The notes below the pieces were generated by a model, which was given only the letters and a program-made list of their open reading frames with translations, was not told the DNA's origin and made no database searches. A stretch of DNA of 61,253 bases from Planctomycetota bacterium (GTDB lineage: Bacteria > Planctomycetota > Phycisphaerae > WQYP01): NCBI GenBank assembly GCA_021805985.1, contig JAJZDN010000022.1:1-61253 (forward strand). The letters are read 5' to 3'. The position numbers and the translations under genes are program-made. Positions within the stretch are counted from its first letter, which is position 1; each line of letters starts with the position of its first letter. Below, piece after piece: positions 15,416-25,668 of this stretch.

Positions 15416-17017
15416 TCACGCCGTCGCAACCCGGCGATTACTCGGACAGGCTCCTAGACTTTGCAAATATTCGATCACCAGTCGCACACCGAAACCGCTG
15501 GCATGATCGCCAATCCACCAGCGATCGTCTTTTTTGGGGTGCGCTACGCCGGCAATATCCAAATGGGCCCAGGGCACACCATCGGCCACAAATTCCTGAA
15601 GAAACATACCCCCCTGTATGGGATGGGCGTCCCGTCCAGCGCTGTTGACCATATCCGCATGAGGACTATCCAGCAATTTATGATACGCCGGGTCTAAAGG
15701 CAGCCGCCATAGACGCTCACCCGTGCTATTACCCGCTGCAATCAGTTGTGCGGCCAATGCGTCATCACCGGCCATCAGCCCGGCAAATACAGAACCCAAG
15801 GCAATAGCCACACCGCCGGTAAGCGTGGACATTTCAACAAGTGCGCTGGGCTTATATTTTTCACAGGCATAGGCCATGGCATCGGCAAGAATCAGCCGCC
15901 CTTCGGCATCGGTGTTGGTGACCTCCACTGTTTTACCATTGTACATGTGAAGGATGTCGCCGGGACGGTACGCCTGGGAATCCAGCGTATTTTCCGCAGT
16001 GGGAATCAGGCCGACAACGTAGTGCGGCAGTTGCAATTGTGCTGCGGCCTGCATAATGCCCAGCACCGCCGTGCCGCCGCATTTGTCATACTTCATATTT
16101 CCCATATCTGCTGCGGGCTTAATTGATATGCCGCCGGTATCAAACGTTACCGCCTTTCCCACCACCGCCACAGTTTTTCCAGCGTTGCTTTTTATGCCGC
16201 GCGGCACATATTCCAAAATCAGCAGGGCCGGCGGTGACGCACTACCGGCACCGACGGCACATAACCCCCCCATGCCCATTTTCTGCGCCATGGCGGCATC
16301 AATAACCGAAAATTTGAGTTTATTGGCGGCCGCGATATTGCGGGCTATGCCGGTGAGGGTACTGGGCGTAAGGACATTACCAGGATGGCATGCCACCGTA
16401 CGCGCCAAATTGGTAGCGGCAGCTATCACGGATTTTTCCGCCAAGACACTTTGCACAGCTTTCGCAGAATTTTGATCCGGGCAGCAGATCGAAAGCGTTA
16501 GCGGCTTGGACTTGCCAGTATATTCCAGCGGCGGTGGCGATTTTTTTTCGGTTTTATACGCCTGAAAACTAAAATCCCCCAGCGAGTACCCCTCTGCCAA
16601 GGCTCCGGCCAAGATAGGCCAATTCGTACGCTCAAGTCCGGCGGCGTGAAAGGTCGCCGAGTTAATTTTAATTTTACGCAGATGGCGTGCCAGCAGCGAT
16701 CCGGCCCAGCGAATCTGGTCAGCGCTAATTTTTTCTGGTTTCCCCACGCCCAGAAGAATCAAGCGCTCCGCCGAACCAATGCCGTTGGCCTGCATAAGCG
16801 TTCCGACCTTACCTTCAAAGCCATGAAGTTCGACGGCCTTGCTGATCGCTGCGGCGATGTCCGCGGGAAAGCTGCCCGACGCAAAGCGATTCTTGGAAGA
16901 TTCAAAAATTGGAATAACCAGTGCGGCACATTTCCATTCGGCCCGCGACAGAACATGAAATAGGGGTGGGTTTCCAGGAGCAATGGTTACGTTTTCCAAA
17001 CGCCGGGATTTTGCCAT
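15416..17017 (-). CDS. pepA: Leucyl (cytosol) aminopeptidase, M17 family
   Basis: 533 aa from the ATG at 17017, chosen because AAGGAA lies 8 bases upstream. The N-terminal regulatory domain is followed by the di-metal catalytic domain with VGKAVTFDTGGISIKPA, MKYDKCGGTAVLG and the signature NTDAEGRLILADAMA. It removes N-terminal residues from peptides in the cytosol. The last 12 residues (after EYLQSL) are translated from a dispersed repeat that also occurs at 13522-13551 and 4682-4695, so the original stop has probably been replaced. Confidence 0.93.
   Translation of the reverse strand: MAKSRRLENVTIAPGNPPLFHVLSRAEWKCAALVIPIFESSKNRFASGSFPADIAAAISKAVELHGFEGKVGTLMQANGIGSAERLILLGVGKPEKISADQIRWAGSLLARHLRKIKINSATFHAAGLERTNWPILAGALAEGYSLGDFSFQAYKTEKKSPPPLEYTGKSKPLTLSICCPDQNSAKAVQSVLAEKSVIAAATNLARTVACHPGNVLTPSTLTGIARNIAAANKLKFSVIDAAMAQKMGMGGLCAVGAGSASPPALLILEYVPRGIKSNAGKTVAVVGKAVTFDTGGISIKPAADMGNMKYDKCGGTAVLGIMQAAAQLQLPHYVVGLIPTAENTLDSQAYRPGDILHMYNGKTVEVTNTDAEGRLILADAMAYACEKYKPSALVEMSTLTGGVAIALGSVFAGLMAGDDALAAQLIAAGNSTGERLWRLPLDPAYHKLLDSPHADMVNSAGRDAHPIQGGMFLQEFVADGVPWAHLDIAGVAHPKKDDRWWIGDHASGFGVRLVIEYLQSLGACPSNRRVATA
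15438..15459. repeat. Dispersed repeat inside the 3' end of pepA
   Basis: 15438-15455 matches 13534-13551 with one mismatch, and 15446-15459 matches the reverse complement of 4682-4695 exactly. It encodes the start of the unusual PepA C-terminal tail. The 254-bp gap from 15162 to 15415 beyond it holds no gene that I can support. Confidence 0.5.
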
Positions 17018-17089
17018 GATGTTTTTCCTTATCATTAAACTTTTAGAACGATCTTTTAAAATACTTGCTCTAAAGAGTATACGCTTGAT

Positions 17090-18523
17090 TTATGGCTTGG
17101 AGTTTGCCGCCGAAAACGGATTTGCTGGCTCGCCGGGCCACATGACGCTGGATTGATGAGGCGGCGCGTTTGCAGGAAATAGCTGCTTGGCATACCAATG
17201 GATAATCGGGTTGCCGATAAACAGTGTTAAAATAGCGGCCATGCTAAGCCAGGGGCCATAAGGCAAAATATTGGGCTTCCCCTGAAATTTAAGCACGACC
17301 GCCCAAGCCAGGCCCAAAATCGGTGCCAGAAAAAATACCACAATCACCGCCGGCCCTCCCACCACCGCCCCGATGGCCGCCATTAACGGAGCATCCGCCG
17401 CCCCCATGGCCACGCGGCCGACAACCAGCGTTCCAAGAATTCTGATCACCCAAATCATCCCCCCACCCACCAGCAAACCCAGTAGAACTCCCAATAACCT
17501 CTCCAGCCATGGCAACGCCGGTAGAGCGATGGGAATTGCGGCCGCTAAAATCGCCAGACAGATCGGCGGCAAAAGAAATAATATTTCTTTGCTGATTTCC
17601 CTGCGGGCGTTGACGTCGGCAGATTCATCCAGCACAACCTGTGAATCATCGGGTGCTAACATCGGCCGCGGCAGCACACCTATAAGAAAGGCCAACATTC
17701 CGCCCACCATCGTTACCAGCGCGGCCGTTGTCGCCCAGCACAACATCCACACCAGCAAAACAATCACGGCGATTATAAAACCGGCGGCGATCTGCGGCCA
17801 AGATTTTTGCAACGTCGGCGGTGGAATCAGCGGCAACGGAACATTATCAACGTTATCCGCTGCGACGTGCGGTGTCGCAAAACTGCGAGGAAGAACTTTA
17901 AGGAAGAGCAGAGCGTTGGATAACAGCAGTCCTAGCGTGCCGCCAAACGCCAATTTTCCGCCAATGGATGAGGGCACTACCGACGGCAACATTTTTGGTG
18001 CACCAAAAATACAGGATACCAAAGCCACCGCCATGACCAGATACGGTAGCCGCAACGGAATGATAAAGAAATCAGCATCAATAGCCGAGGCTGCCAGGAG
18101 ACAAGAAACAAATACCAGATACAAAATCATCGCGACAACGCCGCCGCGGAAATCAGGCGTAGCACCGTGGCTCCAATGGGCGTCAAAAAAACCAAGATAA
18201 AGCGCCAGATAAATCAGACCCGTGCCCAGTTCCACCAGAGGGTAACGCGCAGAAATGGGTGCCTGGCATGAACTGCATTTTCCCCGCAGCATCAGCCAGC
18301 CTAACACCGGAATATTGCGATACCATGCAATGGCATTGTGACACATCGGGCAGTGGGAAGGCGGCCAGCTTAATGTCAACGGCCCGGTGCGGTTCTTAAA
18401 TGTGACAATCGTGCCAAGCGCCGGCAGGCGCCAAATCACGACATTGAGAAAACTGCCGACACAGCATCCCAGAACAAACAGAAAACCGGACATGAGCCAA
18501 AGTGGAAATTCCATGTCCGGCAT
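17090..18523 (-). CDS. Prepilin peptidase / N-methyltransferase (A24), enlarged
   Basis: 477 aa, almost twice the usual length of about 250-290. The N-terminal part has GCCVGSFLNVVIWRLP and two C-x2-C pairs (HCPMCH, KCSSCQ), the zinc-binding methyltransferase motif. The first catalytic Asp is in SAIDADFFIIPLRL and the second in GAADAPLMAAIGAVVGG. About 210 residues with extra hydrophobic segments separate the two aspartates, where normal enzymes have about 60. It cleaves and methylates type IV pilin-like or type II secretion pseudopilin precursors at the inner membrane. No pilin or secretion genes are in the window. Confidence 0.87.
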   Translation of the reverse strand: MPDMEFPLWLMSGFLFVLGCCVGSFLNVVIWRLPALGTIVTFKNRTGPLTLSWPPSHCPMCHNAIAWYRNIPVLGWLMLRGKCSSCQAPISARYPLVELGTGLIYLALYLGFFDAHWSHGATPDFRGGVVAMILYLVFVSCLLAASAIDADFFIIPLRLPYLVMAVALVSCIFGAPKMLPSVVPSSIGGKLAFGGTLGLLLSNALLFLKVLPRSFATPHVAADNVDNVPLPLIPPPTLQKSWPQIAAGFIIAVIVLLVWMLCWATTAALVTMVGGMLAFLIGVLPRPMLAPDDSQVVLDESADVNARREISKEILFLLPPICLAILAAAIPIALPALPWLERLLGVLLGLLVGGGMIWVIRILGTLVVGRVAMGAADAPLMAAIGAVVGGPAVIVVFFLAPILGLAWAVVLKFQGKPNILPYGPWLSMAAILTLFIGNPIIHWYAKQLFPANAPPHQSSVMWPGEPANPFSAANSKP

Positions 18524-18543
18524 TATGCCGTCAAGCCTGAAAA

Positions 18544-19704
18544 TCAGCCAGCACTTGGCTGTAAACGGCCATTATTGGCTTTCGCCTTGTTAGATTTTTC
18601 CTTTGTTTTTCCGGTTTCACTGGCGGATTTGACCTTTTCAACCTTGGTCGGTGCCAACCCGGCACCGCGATTCAGTGCATCAATGCGGCCCGAAAAATCC
18701 ATGGCTTTGCGGCTCTTCCAGCCTTTTTTATGGTAGGCATAGCCCGCAATTAAGGGGAAGGCCAACGTGGCTTCGCTGTATACCATCTGTTCATAAACAA
18801 TATCCACCTTGCCCCAACTGCTGGCTTCACGCAATGTGGAGCTGGACAACGCCCCATCGCGAACATCCGCTACGGTTATTTGTATGGCATATTTGTGCAT
18901 GGGGGCATCGGCACCAAGGATTTCTGCCGCTACGACAATATCCTGCGTAAAGTTCTTCGGCACGCCGCCGCCGATCATAAGTATACCGGTGTCCCGGTTC
19001 ATGAGTTTGATCTGCGTAAGTTCCCGGAAATCTTTTACCGAGTCAATGCTGACGTGGCTGTTTGGGCGGTTCACCTGATGTACCACCAGACCAAAGCCGG
19101 CGGAACAATCGGAAAACGCCGGGCAGAAAATGGGCACACCTTTCTCGTGGGCGGTGAGAATGATGCTATCACGATTTTTGGCATTCTTCGTCAGGTAGCG
19201 CCCCATGGCGGCAATAAATTCGCGGCTGCTGCACGGACCGGGCGGTAATGAATCGGCAATGAGGCGTGTGGTGTCATCGCAAATACGCAGTTCATCTTCA
19301 TCGATGTAGGTGTCATAAATGCGGTCAATGTGCAGGTCTCTTAATACGGTATCGTCCGCATATTGTGAACCTAAATAATGATGAAAGCCCAGTGCCTCAA
19401 AGAAATCCTGATCCACGATATTAGCACCGGTGGAAACAATCGCATCAACCATGTTGTTGCGAAGCATATCGACGATCACTTTTTTCAGCCCCGCGGAAAT
19501 CAGGGAACCGGCCAAGGTCAGAATCACCGCACACTGCGTATCGCGCAACATGCGATCAAAAATATCGGCCGCGCGGTACAGATCACGCGAGGTAAAGGCC
19601 ATGGACTTCATGGATTCCACCAGCGGCAAAATACCTGGCTGCGCGGTAATATCAATATGATTAACCGTTTGCTTCAGGAGATCCTTACGATTGACTTTAG
19701 CCAT
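18544..19704 (-). CDS. Deoxyhypusine-synthase-like protein
   Basis: 386 aa. It matches the NAD-dependent deoxyhypusine synthase family along its length: STGANIVDQDF, FCPAFSDCSAGFGL, GGGVPKNF and, near the C-terminus, EASSWGKVD, whose Lys is in the place of the catalytic lysine. In archaea and eukaryotes the enzyme modifies IF5A; bacteria lack that target, and some bacterial homologues make homospermidine or have unknown polyamine roles. The exact reaction here is unknown. The last 50 residues are a Lys/Ala-rich tail not found in the core family. AGGA lies upstream of the ATG at 19704. Confidence 0.85.
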   Translation of the reverse strand: MAKVNRKDLLKQTVNHIDITAQPGILPLVESMKSMAFTSRDLYRAADIFDRMLRDTQCAVILTLAGSLISAGLKKVIVDMLRNNMVDAIVSTGANIVDQDFFEALGFHHYLGSQYADDTVLRDLHIDRIYDTYIDEDELRICDDTTRLIADSLPPGPCSSREFIAAMGRYLTKNAKNRDSIILTAHEKGVPIFCPAFSDCSAGFGLVVHQVNRPNSHVSIDSVKDFRELTQIKLMNRDTGILMIGGGVPKNFTQDIVVAAEILGADAPMHKYAIQITVADVRDGALSSSTLREASSWGKVDIVYEQMVYSEATLAFPLIAGYAYHKKGWKSRKAMDFSGRIDALNRGAGLAPTKVEKVKSASETGKTKEKSNKAKANNGRLQPSAG

Positions 19705-20025
19705 AATTGCGATCCTCTAATTGCCTGTAATTAATTGGAAAAAATATCACGCACGAGTGTCAAATGTATCGTATGAAAACCTGCTGTCCCATCCCTGATG
19801 TGAAAAGTCGATTCGTTCCCACGGGTTATATTGCACATTCCATCCGACGTTACCGGACGGAGAAAAATTACAAAATAAAAAGCCACCGCTTTTTCTGGAA
19901 AGTGGGCTCACTGCCATCTGTCCGTTGCCGCTATATTTTGGGCACTTTCAGCACAGCCGTGTTCCACTTAGCGGTCGCGTCAGGATCGGCATTAAGCCCC
20001 AAAAAACCAGTTTCATCTGGTCAGG

Positions 20026-20043
20026 GTCAGAACTCAATCTGAC
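20026..20043. repeat. REP-like hairpin
   Basis: GTCAGA and TCTGAC form a perfect 6-bp stem around ACTCAA, with additional GG and CCC at the flanks. This resembles the GTCAGAACTCAA-type hairpins left by REP-associated transposases in other bacteria; no transposase is nearby. Confidence 0.4.
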
Positions 20044-20062
20044 GACCCGGTGCCAGCGACCT

Positions 20063-20094
20063 GCGGTGGCTACGTTAATTAGTATAGCCACCGC
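20063..20094. repeat. 10-bp perfect inverted repeat downstream of ftsH
   Basis: GCGGTGGCTA (20063-20072) and TAGCCACCGC (20085-20094) with a 12-nt AT-rich loop. It could act as transcription terminator of ftsH, about 85 bp past the stop, although no T-run follows. Confidence 0.4.
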
Positions 20095-20179
20095 CAACGG
20101 CAATGCAAGAGGAAAATTTTGTTTTTTTTAGCCCCGACCCAAGAGCCTCACACGAACACAAAAACCGTTGCTTTCTAGC

Positions 20180-22219
20180 TCACCCCGGCTGTGGAACCGG
20201 TCCCACGCCCGGCCCGGCCATGTCTGGAGTAACCGTCGATTCCGCCCCCCGGCGTTGCTGTTCCAGAGCCAGAATATCACCCACTGTCGGCTTGTTAAGG
20301 GTCTGCCCGGTCATGATGCGCTTTACATCTTCAAAATCAAGCGTTTCATATTTGAGCATCGCATCTTTCAGGTTGGCTAATTCGGTCTTCTTTTCAACCA
20401 GAAGTTCACGTGCTTCCACGTAGGCATTGCTGATAAAACGATGAACTTCACTGTCGATAAGTTCCGCAGTTTTGTCGCTGTATTCGCGTGAGGTTTCGTA
20501 CCACGGCACGTTTTCGTCGTGACCGAAACGTATCGGCCCCAGCGCATCGCTCATACCATAATTGCAGACCATCTCCCGTGCGATATTGCTGGCCATTTTG
20601 ATGTCCATGCTGGCACCGCTGGAAATTTCGCCGATGTACAGCTCCTCTGCGATTCGACCCCCGAAAAGAATCCGCAATTCCGCCAGCAAGTACTTGCGAC
20701 TGTAATAAAAGCGATCTTTCTCAGGCAAAGAGAATGTGGCACCGCCATACGAACCGCGTGGAATAATTGTCACTTTATGGATGGGATCCGCACCGGGTGA
20801 AAAATATTGCACCACCGCGTGCCCTGACTCATGCCAGGCGGTAAGCTGCCGCTCCTCTTCGTCCACCACCCGGCTCTTGCGGGCTTTGCCAAAGCGAATC
20901 TTATCCCGTGCTTCCTCGAGATCGACCATTTCAATGGCCTCCCGATTCAACATGGTGGCGATCAGAGCCGATTCATTAATCATGGCTGCCAAATCCGCAC
21001 CGCTGAACATGGGCGTTTGCCGCGCCAGGCGCAACATATCCACATCCGGCCCGAGTTTCACTTTCCGGGCATGAACTTTAAGAATTTCATAGCGGCCCTT
21101 GATATCCGGCAATGGCACAATGACCTGCCGATCAAACCGGCCCGGACGCGTCAACGCGGGATCTAGCACATCCGAACGATTCGTGGCCGCCACAACAATG
21201 ACCTGATCATTGGTATCAAAACCATCCATCTCTACAAGAATGGCATTGAGCGTCTGTTCACGTTCATCATGGCCGCCGCTCGAAAAGCCGTTGCCGCGCC
21301 GCCGCCCAACTGCATCAATTTCATCAAGAAATACAATGCAGGGCGAACTTTCCTTCGCCGTGCGAAATAAATCCCGCACCCGCGAAGCGCCCACGCCGAC
21401 AAACATTTCCACAAAATCTGAACCGCTGATGGAGAAAAATGGTGCTTCGGCTTCACCGGCAATGGCCTTGGCCAGCAATGTTTTGCCCACGCCCGGAGGT
21501 CCTACCAGCAAAACGCCGCGCGGAATTCTTCCACCCAATCGCTGAAATTTCTTCGGATTTTTCAAGAAGTCAACAATTTCAGCCAGTTCTTCTTTGGCCT
21601 CGTCAATTCCCGCTACATCACTGAACGTAATATTGGTAAGTTCCTTGGACATCATCCGATGGCGCGATCGGCCAAAATTCCCCAACATGCTCATACCGCC
21701 CCCGGCGGAACGGAACTGGCGCGACACCAGAAAATAGACAACCGCAAACACCAGAATAAACGGCAAGTAGTCCACCAGGAAAATATTCAGAAAATCATTG
21801 GACTTCTTGTAATTTAAATCCGGTACCGCATATTGATGCGATTGCGCTTCCAGAATAGCCCAACCGTTGCCATCCAACGCTGTGCGTGGAATATTAGTTT
21901 TTTCACTCAAAGAACTGCTGGCCGGCGAACCCGGGGCAATTTGCTTGAGCTTAAAATTAATCTGGCCGTCACTGTAAACAACCAGAGATTTTATATTTTT
22001 GTGCCGCAGCGCACTATAAAATGTCCCCGAATCAACCTTTTGCGCGCCGCCGGGGTGCTGCATGAGAATCAACGCAAATACGACAAGACACAATATTACC
22101 AGCCAGCCGAGCATGCTGCGGCTGAATCTGAAATTATTGTTGTCCCGCCCGGGCCGTTTGTTACCGGAGCCACCTTCACGTGAAGGGCCTCTTGAAGGGT
22201 CTTGCTGCGAGTCCGCCAT
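20180..22219 (-). CDS. ftsH: ATP-dependent zinc metalloprotease FtsH
   Basis: 679 aa inner-membrane AAA protease that degrades misassembled membrane proteins and regulators. A charged N-terminal cytoplasmic tail (1-35) precedes TM1 (37-53). The periplasmic domain and TM2 (about 149-165) are followed by the AAA domain with Walker A GPPGVGKT (240-247), Walker [12 protein letters not shown] and the second region of homology ending in [10 protein letters not shown]. The protease domain has the zinc site HESGH (463-467). The C-terminus is rich in Gly and Pro. GAGGAAA precedes the ATG at 22219. It appears to be transcribed alone. Confidence 0.96.
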   Translation of the reverse strand: MADSQQDPSRGPSREGGSGNKRPGRDNNNFRFSRSMLGWLVILCLVVFALILMQHPGGAQKVDSGTFYSALRHKNIKSLVVYSDGQINFKLKQIAPGSPASSSLSEKTNIPRTALDGNGWAILEAQSHQYAVPDLNYKKSNDFLNIFLVDYLPFILVFAVVYFLVSRQFRSAGGGMSMLGNFGRSRHRMMSKELTNITFSDVAGIDEAKEELAEIVDFLKNPKKFQRLGGRIPRGVLLVGPPGVGKTLLAKAIAGEAEAPFFSISGSDFVEMFVGVGASRVRDLFRTAKESSPCIVFLDEIDAVGRRRGNGFSSGGHDEREQTLNAILVEMDGFDTNDQVIVVAATNRSDVLDPALTRPGRFDRQVIVPLPDIKGRYEILKVHARKVKLGPDVDMLRLARQTPMFSGADLAAMINESALIATMLNREAIEMVDLEEARDKIRFGKARKSRVVDEEERQLTAWHESGHAVVQYFSPGADPIHKVTIIPRGSYGGATFSLPEKDRFYYSRKYLLAELRILFGGRIAEELYIGEISSGASMDIKMASNIAREMVCNYGMSDALGPIRFGHDENVPWYETSREYSDKTAELIDSEVHRFISNAYVEARELLVEKKTELANLKDAMLKYETLDFEDVKRIMTGQTLNKPTVGDILALEQQRRGAESTVTPDMAGPGVGPVPQPG

Positions 22220-22279
22220 GAAATTTCCTCATATAGGGCGACCGGTGTAATCATTCCGCCGGACGCGACGTTCCGAACC

Positions 22280-22285
22280 ATTATA
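22280..22285 (-). promoter_or_regulatory. Possible -10 box of ftsH
   Basis: TATAAT on the minus strand, about 60 bp upstream of the ftsH start. No good -35 hexamer is seen at the usual distance. Confidence 0.3.
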
Positions 22286-22515
22286 GTCGGTATTGGCAGG
22301 AAAATGGAACAGCGCAAGTGATAAAAACGGACGCACCGGATTTTAAGAGCTGAAATTCTTGCCGGAACCGGCAATTTCGCATCGCTTTTAATGCCACGTT
22401 CTTTCCAAATCCTAAGGGTTCAACCCCTCCAATATTCATGTGATAATAGAACATGCCGCCAACTTTCCGTCAAACAATTCAATGTACGATCCACACTTCT
22501 CACACCACTGCGGAA

Positions 22516-25380
22516 CTACGCGGAGGCCTCCACGAGTTGCGGCGATCCTGCACTGGCATGGCCCCGATGGGCATGGAGCCTGCACAACGTGTGCAACAAA
22601 GTTAAGGTCTTCCGATCCATATCTGCAAGGACAGTATCCGACAATGATCCGGAATCGATGAGCAGCCGGTTGGCTTTGGCAAAAGCCCGGTGCCAAGCGG
22701 ACTCCTGTTTCAAGGCTTTGTCCATGAATGCCGCAGAGCACGGCAACATCCGCAGGGATTTCTCCAACACACCGCTGGGGCCGGGGTTTGGAATTTTCAA
22801 GCGCCGGGTGGCATGCGTGGTATCGCCTGGGATCACGTCGGGTTCTCCAAACTTTGCGTTCGGCTTAAGCGCACGCAGATCCGCCAGCAAGCGAAGATGG
22901 GGAAAAATACTTGGAAGAGCTTTATCCAGCATCGGGAAGTTCCCCACCTGAGTCCAAAGCGACGGAGCTTTCCAGTTTGCCAGCCAGTTTAACATTTCCT
23001 CCGGCGGCAGGGGCTTAGCGATGGCATACCCCTGCGCCATGGTGCCCAAACCGCTGGCCAGAAGAATTAATCCAAGTTCCGGGCTTTCCACCCCTTCCGC
23101 CACCAGTTCCCGGTGCGTAATGCGACAAAATTCTGATAACGACGTGATAATGGCGTGGTTTTCATAACGCGCCCACATGCCTCGCACAAACCGCTGATCG
23201 ATTTTTACCGCGTAGCACTCAATTCGCTCCAAGTGCACCAGCGACGATGCGCCCGTGCCAAAATCATCCAACAACACGGGCAAGCCCAATTTCCTAGCGC
23301 CAGTGAGAAAATCGTCCAGTTCATTAAGATCACGTTCGGCCGCTCTTTCCGTAATTTCCAAATGCAATGCCCCTCGCGCTTCCGGGTATTGCGCCAGCAA
23401 ACCTTCCAGGAATGCCAGACTCTTATGATCGCGGAGAAATATCGGAGCCAGATTGACCGATACGGGGACAGCCAGCGGCGTGCCGTGCCATTTCTGAATC
23501 TGGGCGCAGGCCTGCTGCAGTACGCGTCGATCAAAGGTTAACAGGTGATGCGTGCCTTCAATGGCTGAGAGGAATTCCGCAGGATTCAGTATCTTGCCAT
23601 CCCGCTTAACGCGTGACAAAGCCTCCATTCCGCGGAGTTTTCCGGTGCGTAAATCCACCATGGGCTGGAAATAGAGTATCGGGTCCTGATCCTTGAGATA
23701 ATTGACCAGAAATTCGCGTACTTCCTCCTTGCGGCGCATTTCGCTTTCCATGGTGTGATTAAAAAAGTTGTACCGGTCCTTGCCAGCACTTTTGGCTTCA
23801 TAAAGAGCGATGTCCGCATGGCGCAAAAGATCCTGCGGTGTGGCCTCATCCATGGGAAATAGAGTCAGCCCCAGGCTGCCGCTGATACCGGTGTGCGTCT
23901 GACCGCCAATGACAAACGGCCTGTGAATTTCCGCTAAGAGCCGATCAATAATGGGTAGGACAACCGAGTCACATTCCAATCCGGGAAGAATAATCAGAAA
24001 TTCATCACCACCCAGCCGGGCCAGCGTGTCGCTGTCACGAATACATGGGCCTAGCCGTTCCGCCACGGTTTGCAGCAGCACATCCCCGGCCCCATGGCCG
24101 TACAAATCATTAATTTGTTTAAACCCGTCCAGATCAAGAATTCCTACTGCCATCAATCGCTGTCGCCGTCGTGCGTCCGCGGCACCCTGCGCCAGGCGAT
24201 CCAAGGCCAACTCGCGGTTGGGAAGTCCTGTGAGCATATCATGCGTGGCCTGATGGGAAATTTGCCGCTGTTCATCCCGGCGCTTTAAGCCAAAGGCGAT
24301 ATCTTCCGCGAAGCGCGTCAACAGATCGCGCTCCCGCTCGCCAAATGCCATGCAATGATCTTCATACAGCACCAGCACCGCTTCCACGCGACCGGCGATC
24401 CGCACCGGAACCGCAGCCAAAGATTGCAGGCCATGTTTAGTGGCACCGGCCCGCCAAGGTGCCATGCGACTATCGGTCATAAAATCATTCACGACCACCA
24501 GTTCGCCGCGCCGCCATGCTTCCGCGGCAGGGCTGCGTCCGGTTTCATCACGCCGATCCGCTGAAATAGGGGCCTGCCCCAGGGTTTTGACAACAAATTC
24601 GCTGGCGCGTCCGGCGTAAGCCATGGGTTCAATAACATCGCCCCGGCGCGCCCCCACCCACGCCAGCGGGAAGCCGCCCTGCTGGGTTGCGGCGGTACAA
24701 AACGCCGCAAAGAAACCTTCATGCCCACCAATAACCGCGCGCTGCACGGCAGCCAAAGCATCATAAAGGCGAGTCATACGCTTAGCCTGTTTCTGAGCCT
24801 CCCCGCTTTCCATGGCCAGTGCCAGCATTTTGGCCAACAGCCTCAGCCCCTGACGCTGCCAACCAACGGGTGCCGTTTTTTGCGGCTCATTCCATTCAAT
24901 CGCCAGGATTCCCCGATTGCTGCCTTTTCGTCCATGCAAGGGCGTGTACCATAAAGATCGGGTGCCTGCGACAATAAGTTCGGGCAGCGCATCCGCCTGG
25001 GCCGCATAATCCCGAATAAAAAGTTCACGATTTTCCGCGGGACTTAGCATAGGAACGGCATGTTGCATAGACATGCGAACATGCATAAGCTTTCCCTGCG
25101 AGCTTTGGGGCAGGCCATAAAAATGCGAATAGCGCCACCAGCCGTCCGTGTCCATTGTGGCCAACGCCGCCCCACGTCCCCCCGCAGTCCAGGCCGCAAG
25201 CTGTAGGGCCGATTGGACAAATTGGTCCGGGGCCGTAGGCAAACGCCGCACCTTTTTCCAGAATTGCGGATAACTTACTATTTCATCAGGCATTTCATTA
25301 CCGCCGCAGGCCGCAAAATTAACCCCGAAACCTGTCCGGGTAATCGCTTCCCCGCTTAAGTTATCGGCTAAAACCGCCAT
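22516..25380 (-). CDS. GAF-GGDEF-EAL cyclic-di-GMP signalling protein
   Basis: 954 aa, cytosolic (no membrane segments seen). Two GAF-like sensory regions fill about 35-395. The GGDEF domain (about 400-565) keeps RLGGDEF, so cyclase activity is possible. The EAL domain (about 570-820) keeps MEALSR, the Asn in VSVNLAP, LEITE, LLDDFGTG, VKID and VAEGVES, the residues needed for phosphodiesterase activity. About 130 further residues after NWLANWKAPSLW form a helical tail of the kind that follows EAL in some bacteria; its function is unknown. No partner gene is adjacent. Confidence 0.9.
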   Translation of the reverse strand: MAVLADNLSGEAITRTGFGVNFAACGGNEMPDEIVSYPQFWKKVRRLPTAPDQFVQSALQLAAWTAGGRGAALATMDTDGWWRYSHFYGLPQSSQGKLMHVRMSMQHAVPMLSPAENRELFIRDYAAQADALPELIVAGTRSLWYTPLHGRKGSNRGILAIEWNEPQKTAPVGWQRQGLRLLAKMLALAMESGEAQKQAKRMTRLYDALAAVQRAVIGGHEGFFAAFCTAATQQGGFPLAWVGARRGDVIEPMAYAGRASEFVVKTLGQAPISADRRDETGRSPAAEAWRRGELVVVNDFMTDSRMAPWRAGATKHGLQSLAAVPVRIAGRVEAVLVLYEDHCMAFGERERDLLTRFAEDIAFGLKRRDEQRQISHQATHDMLTGLPNRELALDRLAQGAADARRRQRLMAVGILDLDGFKQINDLYGHGAGDVLLQTVAERLGPCIRDSDTLARLGGDEFLIILPGLECDSVVLPIIDRLLAEIHRPFVIGGQTHTGISGSLGLTLFPMDEATPQDLLRHADIALYEAKSAGKDRYNFFNHTMESEMRRKEEVREFLVNYLKDQDPILYFQPMVDLRTGKLRGMEALSRVKRDGKILNPAEFLSAIEGTHHLLTFDRRVLQQACAQIQKWHGTPLAVPVSVNLAPIFLRDHKSLAFLEGLLAQYPEARGALHLEITERAAERDLNELDDFLTGARKLGLPVLLDDFGTGASSLVHLERIECYAVKIDQRFVRGMWARYENHAIITSLSEFCRITHRELVAEGVESPELGLILLASGLGTMAQGYAIAKPLPPEEMLNWLANWKAPSLWTQVGNFPMLDKALPSIFPHLRLLADLRALKPNAKFGEPDVIPGDTTHATRRLKIPNPGPSGVLEKSLRMLPCSAAFMDKALKQESAWHRAFAKANRLLIDSGSLSDTVLADMDRKTLTLLHTLCRLHAHRGHASAGSPQLVEASA

Positions 25381-25668
25381 TAATTTAAATAATTCGCCAG
25401 CTTGGCCAAAATATCATACCGACGCCCGATGCACTTTCAGATCGCGGATTCTAACAAATCCCAAACGGATTGCCGGGCGGCCTTACGGAAACTGCATTCG
25501 CAACGCGACACACATTTACCATTTCACTATCCGCCGTTGTTGTGCCCCCGCAAAATCAGACGGATGTCACTCTTTCGTATGTTCTCCGGTAGTGAGCAGG
25601 CGCTGTAACGTAAGGTCTATGGGGCACCTTCGCAAATTTTTAACCGGACACCAATAGTCCTTTTGTTG

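Larger units (their letters stand above)
19705..20179. other. 475-bp gap without a gene
   Basis: No supported gene. Open frames are short and lack ribosome binding sites or recognisable motifs. It contains two hairpins (20026-20043 and 20063-20094) and should hold the promoter of the DHS-like gene and any terminator of ftsH. Confidence 0.6.
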
